Shown one piece after another: positions 25,615 to 32,570 of a stretch of 64,000 nt of DNA. The notes under the pieces are model-generated. The model was not told the DNA's origin. It searched no databases and was given only the letters and a program-made list of their open reading frames with translations. Position numbers and translations under genes: made by a program. The stretch comes from Brevundimonas sp. UBA4553 (GTDB lineage Bacteria > Pseudomonadota > Alphaproteobacteria > Caulobacterales > Caulobacteraceae): positions 92,575 through 156,574 of the forward strand of contig NZ_DGLD01000006.1 in NCBI RefSeq assembly GCF_002387245.1, given 5' to 3'. The stretch's first letter is position 1, and each line of letters starts with the position of its first letter.

Positions 25615-27474
25615 ATGCGCATCAAGCCCCGTTTCGCCCCCTTAGCCGCCACCGTGGCGGTCGAGCCTCGACTGATTGAACGCCCTGGCGTCATGACGCC
25701 GACGTTGGCGCCCGCTGACTGGTCCGATGCGCGCGTCGAAGCCTGGTTGGACTGGGTCGAGCGCCTTCCAACCGACCTGCCGCAAGACGTCGCCGCGTTG
25801 AACGGCGATCCCGCCTCCCTCCTTGGGGGCGCCGTTGATCGCTGGGCGTATCGTCTTGGCGCCTGGGGCCGGGAGCACGGCCTGTTCGACAGCGCCGACG
25901 ACGCCAAGTCCTTCACCGACGAACTGTCGGCGTCGCTGCTGTTAGGCTTGGCCGCGCCCGGCGAGACCCTTGCCGCAACTGCATCAGCCGGCCTGTCTCT
26001 CCATGAACCCGGGGCCGCGCTGCGGTTGGCGGACTTGACCGCCGCCTGTCGTGGCGAACGTCTGGGAGCCCAGGCCGCCGAGGCCCTGTCCGCTGCGCTC
26101 AGGAGCGTGGCCGAGGCCGTGGATCGGTGCGAAGGCCCGCGCGACGCCTGCGCCGATCCGTCCGCCAATCCCGCTCTGGCCCGCGCCGCCAATATCGCCC
26201 GCCGCTGCGGCGCCAGCGACGCCGACATCATTCGCGCGATCGAGGGCGAAATCCCGATCATCGCCCCTCCCGCCCCCGCCCGGCGCAGCCCTGTGTCCGT
26301 CCTGACCTCACGCGACCGCATCGCTTCGGGGGGCCCCGAAGCCGCCGCCGTGGCCGCGGCCGCTCTGGAAGCCGACCTGGCCCTGACCTTTTCACCCCGA
26401 GACGCCGAGGCCCTGTCCGACGCCCCCCTTGAGGCACGCGTCAGCCTGTACCTGCCCGCCCTGAACATCTTCACGGGCGAGGCCTTCGGTGAGGCTCTGG
26501 AAGATCTGACACGACTGTGGGTCGTCGCCCTGGAGATCGAGATCGCCATCGCCGGCGACGCCCCCCGACGCGATGCTGCACGCCCCATCGCCCTCGGCTT
26601 GTCCGGGCTGGCTGACTGGGCGGTCGCCGCAAACGGCGCAGACCCGGTCATTCTCGCCGCTTCAGTCGGCGCTCGGGTTTCGGCCGCCGCCAATGCTACT
26701 TCCGTTGAACTTGCGTCCCTTCTTGGCCCCTGCGCCGAGTGGGAGGCCGTCAGGGACGAAGTCGTGGACGCCGCCGTCCAGCGCAATCAGGGCATCGACG
26801 GCTTGAAAGGCTGCGGTCGCCGCCACGCCGCCATCAACCTGTTCGTACATGACGCCGAGTTGGCTCTAAAGCTCGGCGCCTCGCCCTTTGACGCCACCGA
26901 CGTCTTCCAGACGGATGACGGCGAGACGCAGCGTCGCCTACGCCCTTCCTTGGCCCGCACAATCGCCCGCGCCGGCGGCGACGTCGAGGACGCCGAGCGT
27001 CATTTGTTCGGCCGCCGGACCCTCGTGGGCGCGCCAGGCGTCAACCATTCGGCTTTGCGCGACCTGGGCTTCACCGATCTCGAGCTTGAGGCCATCGAAG
27101 CCGCCTTGAGCCAGACAGAGCTTTTGTCTGCCGTCTTCGCCCCGCCCGTGCTGGACGCCGGCTTCATCGGTGACGTTCTGGGATTGTCGGTCGCGAATGG
27201 CGCCGACCTGCTGCCCCGCCTGGGCTTCGATGACGCCGCCATTGAGGCGGCGCGCACTGCCGCTTTCGGTCGCCCCAACCTGTCGGAATGGGAGGCTGCA
27301 CCCGAAGCCTTGCGTAGCCTCCTGTCCGCCGATGCAGGCGATTTGGAGGCCCAGATGCGCCGCGCCATCGAGCCGTTCAGCGACGTGCCGGATGTGTCTC
27401 CTGACCTGATCGACTGGCGCGCGGGCCCGCTGCAAGCGGCGCGCGCTCTTGGTGAAGCCGCCCGGGAGGGGTGA
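25615..27474 (+). CDS. Degenerate class II ribonucleotide reductase-like protein, N-terminal part
   Basis: A 619-residue protein that aligns in outline with the alphaproteobacterial B12-dependent ribonucleotide reductase NrdJ (~1200 aa) but has lost its core. Resembling NrdJ are the start MRIKPRF, WAYRLGAWGREHGLFDSADD, CEGPRDACADPSANPALARA, LTRLWVVALEIEIAIAG, and VNHSALRDLGFTDLELEAIE. Absent are the finger-loop NPC.E segment with the catalytic Cys and Glu, and the PTGTIG phosphate site. It is rich in Ala, Asp and Arg. The ATG has a GGAG site. It ends at a TGA, after which the same frame continues into the NrdJ C-terminus. It cannot be an active reductase; either a decaying pseudogene or a repurposed protein. 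Confidence 0.6.
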   Translation: MRIKPRFAPLAATVAVEPRLIERPGVMTPTLAPADWSDARVEAWLDWVERLPTDLPQDVAALNGDPASLLGGAVDRWAYRLGAWGREHGLFDSADDAKSFTDELSASLLLGLAAPGETLAATASAGLSLHEPGAALRLADLTAACRGERLGAQAAEALSAALRSVAEAVDRCEGPRDACADPSANPALARAANIARRCGASDADIIRAIEGEIPIIAPPAPARRSPVSVLTSRDRIASGGPEAAAVAAAALEADLALTFSPRDAEALSDAPLEARVSLYLPALNIFTGEAFGEALEDLTRLWVVALEIEIAIAGDAPRRDAARPIALGLSGLADWAVAANGADPVILAASVGARVSAAANATSVELASLLGPCAEWEAVRDEVVDAAVQRNQGIDGLKGCGRRHAAINLFVHDAELALKLGASPFDATDVFQTDDGETQRRLRPSLARTIARAGGDVEDAERHLFGRRTLVGAPGVNHSALRDLGFTDLELEAIEAALSQTELLSAVFAPPVLDAGFIGDVLGLSVANGADLLPRLGFDDAAIEAARTAAFGRPNLSEWEAAPEALRSLLSADAGDLEAQMRRAIEPFSDVPDVSPDLIDWRAGPLQAARALGEAAREG

Positions 27475-27588
27475 CGCGCCGTCGTCTTACGCCGCGCCAC
27501 GCCGCCCGCCGATTTCCGCCTGGATCTGCCTGAAGCCGACGTCCCGTCTCAACGTCGCATCGAGCCGGAGATCAAACCGGTCGAACGC

Positions 27589-28251
27589 GTGGTCGAGAAA
27601 GTCGTCGAGCGCGACCGTATGCGCCGTAAACTGCCGGATCGTCGCAAGGGCTATATCCAGAAGGCGGCCGTTGGGGGCCACAAGGTCTACATCCACACCG
27701 GCGAATACGAAGACGGCGAACTAGGCGAGATTTTCATCGACATGCACAAGGAAGGCGCCGCCTTCCGCAGCCTGATGAACAACTTCGCCATCGCGATCTC
27801 GATCGGTCTGCAATACGGCGTGCCGCTGGACGAGTTCGTCGACGCCTTCGTCTTCACCCGCTTCGAGCCGGCCGGGCGCGTCACAGGCAATGATTCGATC
27901 CGCTCGGCGACCTCGATCCTTGACTACATCTTCCGCGAGCTTGGGGTTTCCTATCTGGAACGCCAGGAACTGGCCAACGCCGAGCCGGAAGGGCTGAACC
28001 CCGATGGTCTTGGCGTCGTCGAGGACGCCGAACCTGTGCCTGCAGCACGCTTTATTTCCAAGGGGTTCGCTCGCGGCGCGGCGCCCGACAACCTGGTGGT
28101 CGTCCCGTTCGGCAGGAAGCCGGCCAGCTCCAGCAGCGCGCCCCCGACGGAAGCCGTCGCTTGTCCAGAATGCGGCGACTTCTCCCTGCAAAATCGCGGC
28201 GGCGGCTGGATCTGCGACACATGCGGCGCATCCCCGCAGATGCAGGGCTGA
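27589..28251 (+). CDS. NrdJ C-terminal-like (TSCPD-type) protein
   Basis: A well-conserved 220-residue match to the C-terminal region of class II ribonucleotide reductase: LPDRRKGYIQKAAVGGHKVY, GEIFIDMHKEGAAFRS, NNFAIAISIGLQYGVPL, FTRFEPAGRVTGNDSI and SILDYIFRELGVSYL. It ends in a zinc-ribbon-like CPEC...CDTCG, but the terminal Cys pair that reduces NrdJ is missing. It is in the same frame as the preceding gene; the open frame runs from 27475, right after that gene's TGA. A GTG at 27589 is the first start but has no good ribosome-binding site, so expression as a separate protein is doubtful. TSCPD-type stand-alone proteins do exist. Confidence 0.65.
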   Translation: MVEKVVERDRMRRKLPDRRKGYIQKAAVGGHKVYIHTGEYEDGELGEIFIDMHKEGAAFRSLMNNFAIAISIGLQYGVPLDEFVDAFVFTRFEPAGRVTGNDSIRSATSILDYIFRELGVSYLERQELANAEPEGLNPDGLGVVEDAEPVPAARFISKGFARGAAPDNLVVVPFGRKPASSSSAPPTEAVACPECGDFSLQNRGGGWICDTCGASPQMQG

Positions 28252-28310
28252 CCCCTCGCCGCCTCTCGGCCTGTTTCTTGCTTGGCTGATGCAAAGCCCG
28301 GAGCCTATGC

Positions 28311-28802
28311 ATGAACCGTCTCGCTATAGCACTTGTCGTCTCTCTGGTCGCCGCGACGGCCATGCCGGCGGTCGCCCAGAACGCCTCGCAGATCAGTCAG
28401 GTACGCCGCGGCGCCAGCTGCCCCGGCTGCAACCTGTTCCAGGGTGACTTCTCGGGCATGGAGGTGCGCGGCCTCAACCTGGCCGGAGCCCGCCTGCGTC
28501 AGGCCGATCTCAGCCTGACGGTCATGAACCGCACCCGTTTCTCTCGCGCCGACATGCGCGACGTGGAGGCTTACGGCGCGGTCTTCTCGAGTTCGAACTT
28601 TGCTGGCGCCGATCTCAGCAACGCCAGCTTCGTCGGAGCCTATCTGGACGGCGCAACGCTGTCGGGCGCCAGGCTGAACGGGACCAACCTGTCCGGCGCA
28701 CAACTGGCGAGGGCCGTAGGCCTGACGCAGAGCCAGCTCAACCAGGCCTGCGGCGACGACGCCACTGTCTTGCCGTCTGGCTTGCGCATTCCGGCCTGCT
28801 GA
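28311..28802 (+). CDS. Secreted pentapeptide-repeat protein (short)
   Basis: A 163-residue exported protein with a signal peptide (about 1-23, ending AVAQ). The mature part begins with a CPGC pair, then about 17 pentapeptide units of the A(D/N)LXX type (GLNLAGARLRQADLS, ADLSNASFVGAYLDGATL), which form a right-handed quadrilateral beta-helix. It closes with GLTQSQLNQACGDDATVLPS and a final Cys. The function of secreted pentapeptide proteins is mostly unknown. A longer paralogue with the same layout follows 65 nt downstream. Confidence 0.8.
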   Translation: MNRLAIALVVSLVAATAMPAVAQNASQISQVRRGASCPGCNLFQGDFSGMEVRGLNLAGARLRQADLSLTVMNRTRFSRADMRDVEAYGAVFSSSNFAGADLSNASFVGAYLDGATLSGARLNGTNLSGAQLARAVGLTQSQLNQACGDDATVLPSGLRIPAC

Positions 28803-28867
28803 CGGGCGCCTTCGTTACCGCGATTTAAGTAGGGTTATGCGGGCGATGGGCGCATCTAGGTAGCGTG

Positions 28868-29767
28868 ATGAAACGCCCGCTCGCCCTCCTCCGTCGCCTT
28901 GCTCCAGCAGCCGCAGCCATGTCCGGGGTGCTGGTCGCCGCCCCAGCTTTTGCAGGCGTGGTGAGCCTGTCTCAAATGCAGGATCGCGACGTCGCCCGCA
29001 TGGTCTCCCTGGGCGGCAGTTGCAACCGCTGCGAGTTGTCCGGTCGTGATCTGTCGGGCGCCACCTTCACGGGCGCCAGCTTCACCAACGCCACCCTGGT
29101 CGGCGCGACCCTGCGTGGCGCTGAGTTGCTCGGTTCGAACTTCTCCGGCAGCGACTTCAGCCGCGCGGATATGCGTGGCGTCGAAATGCTCGGGGCGAAC
29201 TTCACCAATGCCGTGTTCACCAGCGCCAACCTGACTGGCGCGGAAGCCACCGGCGCGAACCTGATCGGGACCAACTTCCAGGACGCCAACCTGTCGTCTG
29301 CAGAGTTGAACGGCGCGAACTTCAACCGCGCCGTCCTTACGCGCACCAAGTTCAACAGCAGCGAAATGTTCGGCGCCACCCTGGCCAATGTTCGCGCCCT
29401 TGGCGCAGACTTCTCGAACGCCGAGGTCAACGCATCAAACCTCTCCAACGGCGTATTTGACAACGCATCCTTCCGCAACGCCTCGCTGGACAGCGCCCGC
29501 CTGACCGGCAGCAGCTTCGATCGCGCCAACTTCTCAGGCGCTTCGATGAACCGGACCGATATTCGCGGGGCCGACCTGTCGGGCGCGCGCGGCCTTACGC
29601 AGGATCAGGTGCATGACGCCTGCGGCGACGGCGCAACCCGGCTGCCTAGCGGCCTGACCGTGCGGTCCTGCGGGGGCGGCATCCGTGTCATCCGAACGCC
29701 CCCGGCCCCTCCTGCGCCGCCCGTCCCGCCGCGTCAGCGCAACCTGGTCGTCGCTTCCGGGCGCTAA
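28868..29767 (+). CDS. Secreted pentapeptide-repeat protein (long)
   Basis: A 299-residue paralogue of the preceding gene with a signal peptide (about 1-30, ending PAFAG). A CNRC pair precedes about 35 pentapeptide units (ATFTGASFTNATLVGATLRG, ANLTGAEATGANLIGTNFQD). It ends with GLTQDQVHDACGDGATRLPS, a final Cys and a Pro-rich tail (APPAPPVPPRQR). The ATG at 28868 is preferred over the GTG one codon earlier. It ends at a strong hairpin (29791-29814) shared with aspS. Confidence 0.8.
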   Translation: MKRPLALLRRLAPAAAAMSGVLVAAPAFAGVVSLSQMQDRDVARMVSLGGSCNRCELSGRDLSGATFTGASFTNATLVGATLRGAELLGSNFSGSDFSRADMRGVEMLGANFTNAVFTSANLTGAEATGANLIGTNFQDANLSSAELNGANFNRAVLTRTKFNSSEMFGATLANVRALGADFSNAEVNASNLSNGVFDNASFRNASLDSARLTGSSFDRANFSGASMNRTDIRGADLSGARGLTQDQVHDACGDGATRLPSGLTVRSCGGGIRVIRTPPAPPAPPVPPRQRNLVVASGR

Positions 29768-29790
29768 GGCCCATCACGAGACAAAAGAAT

Positions 29791-29814
29791 GGGGCGGCCC
29801 GCAAAGGCCGCCCC
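29791..29814. terminator. Bidirectional hairpin between pentapeptide gene and aspS
   Basis: A perfect 9-bp stem (GGGGCGGCC at 29791-29799, GGCCGCCCC at 29806-29814) with a 6-nt loop lies between two convergent genes. On the minus strand a TTTT stretch follows within 8 nt, so it probably terminates aspS and may also end the pentapeptide transcript. Confidence 0.65.
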
Positions 29815-29840
29815 TATCCAATTCAAAGTCGCTGCGCCGC

Positions 29841-31670
29841 CTATTTGAGCGGCAGGGCCGTGCGGATCGAAAGTTCCTTCAACTGCTTGTCGGCAGCCTC
29901 GGCCGGTGCGCTCATCAGCAAGTCCTGGCCCTGTTGGTTCAGCGGGAAGGCGATGACTTCACGAATAGCCGTCTGGTTGGCCAGCAGCATGACGATGCGG
30001 TCGATGCCGGGAGCCAGACCGCCGTGCGGCGGGGCGCCGAAGCGGAAGGCGTTCAGCATGCCGCCGAACTGCTCCTCAACCACCGCGGCGTCGTAGCCTG
30101 CGATCTCGAAGGCCTTGAGCATGATCTCGGCCTTGTGGTTCCGGATTGCGCCGGAGCACAGCTCATAGCCGTTGCAGACGATGTCATACTGATAGGCGCG
30201 GATGGTCAGCGGATCCTGGGTCTCCAGAGCCTCCAGACCGCCTTGCGGCATCGAGAACGGGTTGTGGCTGAAATCGACCTTCTTTTCTTCTTCCGACCAT
30301 TCGAACATCGGGAAGTCGACGATCCAGCAGAATTTGAACTGCTCTTCGTCGACCAGCTTCAGCTCGGTACCGACGCGGGTGCGGGCCAGGCCGGCGAACT
30401 TGGCGAAGACCGACGGCAGACCGGCGGTGAAGAAAGCGGCGTCGCCCTTGCCCAGACCAAGGGAGGTCATCAGGGCCTCGGTGGGCTCCTGTCCCAGGTT
30501 CTTGGCGATAGGACCGCCCCAGGCCTGCTGATCGTCTGACCAGAAGATGTAGCCAAGGCCCGGCTGGCCCTCGCCCTGCGCCCAGGAATTCATGCGATCG
30601 CAGAAGGCGCGAGAACCGCCGGTCGGCGCCGGAATGGCCCAGACGGCGTTCTTTTCATCAGCGCCAAGGATCTTGGCGAACAGGCCGAAGCCGCCATTGC
30701 GGAAGTGATCGGACACGTCCTGCATCTTGATCGGGTTCCGCAGGTCCGGCTTGTCCGAGCCATACCACTTCATCGACTGCGCGAAGGTGAGACGCTCGAA
30801 GCCCTTGTGCTCGAACGTGTCGCCGAAATCGTTCGTGAAGGTGTGGACGCCGTCGATCGGCGACACAGGCTTGCCCTCGCCGAACTCGTTGAAGACGCCG
30901 TTCATCAGCGGCTCAATGGCGGCGAAGACGTCTTCCTGCGTCACGAAGCTCATCTCGACGTCGAGCTGATAGAATTCCAGCGAACGGTCGGCGCGCAGGT
31001 CTTCGTCGCGGAAGCAAGGCGCGATCTGGAAGTAGCGGTCGAAGCCCGAGACCATCAGCAGTTGCTTGAACTGCTGCGGAGCCTGCGGCAGGGCGTAGAA
31101 CTTGCCCGGGTGCATACGCGACGGCACCAGGAAGTCGCGCGCGCCTTCCGGAGACGAGGCGGTCAGGATCGGAGTCTGGTATTCAAGGAAGCCCTGCTCG
31201 ACCATGCGCTGACGGATCGAGTGGATCACCTTGGAGCGCAGGACGATGTTCTTGTGCAGGGTCTCGCGACGCAGGTCGAGGAAGCGGTTCTTGAGACGGA
31301 TCTCTTCCGGGTACTCCGGCTCGCCGAAGACCGGCAGGGGCAGTTCCGCAGCTTCCGACAGGACTTCGACCGACAGGACACGCACTTCGATCTCGCCGGT
31401 GGGCAGGTTGGCGTTGGTGGTTTCGGCCGAGCGGCTGACCACTTCGCCGTCGATCTTGATGACGCTTTCAGCGCGCAGGCGCTCGACGGCGTCAAAGCCG
31501 GGCGTCTCGGGGTGCAGCACCAACTGGGTCAGGCCATAGTGGTCGCGCAGGTCGATGAACAGCAGACCGCCGTGGTCGCGTTTGCGGTGAACCCAGCCGG
31601 ACAGACGAACATTCGCGCCCGCATCCGTCGAACGGAGGGCGCCGCAAGTGTGGGTGCGATAGGCGTGCAT
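29841..31670 (-). CDS. aspS: Aspartyl-tRNA synthetase
   Basis: Class II aminoacyl-tRNA synthetase charging tRNA-Asp. From the ATG at 31670 (MHAYRTHTCGALR) it has 609 residues, the long bacterial form. An N-terminal OB-fold anticodon-binding domain (LSGWVHRKRDHGGLLFIDLRD) precedes the class II catalytic core with its GAD insertion; motif 2 is FRDEDLRADRSLEF and motif 3 is GLAPGIDRIVMLL. In-frame sequence upstream of 31670 lacks family similarity. A convergent hairpin lies just past its stop, and hdaA diverges on the other side. Confidence 0.96.
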   Translation of the reverse strand: MHAYRTHTCGALRSTDAGANVRLSGWVHRKRDHGGLLFIDLRDHYGLTQLVLHPETPGFDAVERLRAESVIKIDGEVVSRSAETTNANLPTGEIEVRVLSVEVLSEAAELPLPVFGEPEYPEEIRLKNRFLDLRRETLHKNIVLRSKVIHSIRQRMVEQGFLEYQTPILTASSPEGARDFLVPSRMHPGKFYALPQAPQQFKQLLMVSGFDRYFQIAPCFRDEDLRADRSLEFYQLDVEMSFVTQEDVFAAIEPLMNGVFNEFGEGKPVSPIDGVHTFTNDFGDTFEHKGFERLTFAQSMKWYGSDKPDLRNPIKMQDVSDHFRNGGFGLFAKILGADEKNAVWAIPAPTGGSRAFCDRMNSWAQGEGQPGLGYIFWSDDQQAWGGPIAKNLGQEPTEALMTSLGLGKGDAAFFTAGLPSVFAKFAGLARTRVGTELKLVDEEQFKFCWIVDFPMFEWSEEEKKVDFSHNPFSMPQGGLEALETQDPLTIRAYQYDIVCNGYELCSGAIRNHKAEIMLKAFEIAGYDAAVVEEQFGGMLNAFRFGAPPHGGLAPGIDRIVMLLANQTAIREVIAFPLNQQGQDLLMSAPAEAADKQLKELSIRTALPLK

Positions 31671-31762
31671 GATCGGATATCGTCTGAAAACGGCTGCGGA
31701 ACAGCGTGAATTAGGAGGGGCGAAAGGCCCATCATCGCCCCGGAAAGTCAAGGCTGGCGGCT

Positions 31763-31812
31763 AAATCCACAGCGCCGCACGGTTGTCCACCGTCGCCCGG
31801 AACCTGTTCACA
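31763..31812 (+). promoter_or_regulatory. Three degenerate DnaA-box-like sites upstream of hdaA
   Basis: AAATCCACA (31763-31771), TTGTCCACC (31783-31791) and CTGTTCACA (31804-31812) match the DnaA box TTATCCACA at 7, 7 and 6 of 9 positions, all in one orientation and spaced 20 and 21 bp apart, that is two helical turns. They lie 33-82 bp before the hdaA ATG. Weak individually; the regular spacing is what makes them notable. Confidence 0.4.
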
Positions 31813-31844
31813 GCGCGCTGAATGGCCTCTGCTATGGTTTGCTC

Positions 31845-32519
31845 ATGACCGCCCCCGGTTCCGACACGCTGCAACTGAGATTGCCCCTGCGACAGGAAGC
31901 GCCGCAAAGCGCGGCGGATTTCGTGGTGTCCGAATCCAATTCGGCGGCCGCTTCAGTGCTGTCGACATGGCCTGAAATGGCAGGATCCGTCCTGTCGATC
32001 TTCGGCCCGTCCGGCAGCGGCAAGAGTCACCTGGCCGCCGCCTGGGTCGAGCGGACCGGCGCCATCGCCCTTCACGGGGCGGAGGCCGCCTTGGTCGATC
32101 CACGCGAACTCGAAGGCCAGATGGTCCTGCTGGACCGAGCCCAGGACGCTGATGACGAAAGCCTGTTCCATCTGATCAACCTGACCCAGTCGGGAGGAGG
32201 CGCCCTGCTGCTGGTGTCGCGCGATCCGCCGGGCGCCTGGGCCTGCGAACTGCCCGACCTGCGCTCGCGCCTCAACGCCATTCGCACTGTGTGTCTAGAT
32301 GCGCCGGACGACGCCGTTCTGGGCGCCATGCTCAAACGCGCGTTCGCCACCCGCAACATCACGCCGGGCGACGAGGTCATCGACTATCTGGCCCGTCGCA
32401 TCGACCGCTCGGCCGACGCTGTCGAGCACATCGTCGACCGGCTGGATGCCTGCCACCGTCCGGTCACCCGCGTTCTGGCCCGACAGGTTCTGGGCGACAG
32501 CGACGAACTGTCTGACTGA
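31845..32519 (+). CDS. hdaA: HdaA, DnaA-related regulator of replication initiation
   Basis: AAA+ protein of the Hda family which, with the DNA clamp, stimulates ATP hydrolysis by DnaA and prevents over-initiation. The 224-residue protein starts at ATG 31845. The clamp-binding peptide QLRLPL is at 10-15 and the Walker A motif GPSGSGKS at 54-61; the Walker B position reads VLLDRAQD. It lacks the DnaA DNA-binding domain. The hdaA-ppk order is conserved in Caulobacter, supporting the assignment. DnaA-box-like sites lie upstream. Confidence 0.9.
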   Translation: MTAPGSDTLQLRLPLRQEAPQSAADFVVSESNSAAASVLSTWPEMAGSVLSIFGPSGSGKSHLAAAWVERTGAIALHGAEAALVDPRELEGQMVLLDRAQDADDESLFHLINLTQSGGGALLLVSRDPPGAWACELPDLRSRLNAIRTVCLDAPDDAVLGAMLKRAFATRNITPGDEVIDYLARRIDRSADAVEHIVDRLDACHRPVTRVLARQVLGDSDELSD

Positions 32520-32570
32520 TAAGGTCATATCGCGGTTGCAGCCGTCACAGGCCCGCGCGACAACAGTCAG

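Noticed and set aside
27472..27474. TGA in the reductase-like gene as a selenocysteine codon
   Set aside because: The position is in a non-conserved linker, no cysteine is expected there from NrdJ, and I see no selenocysteine-insertion-type hairpin after it.
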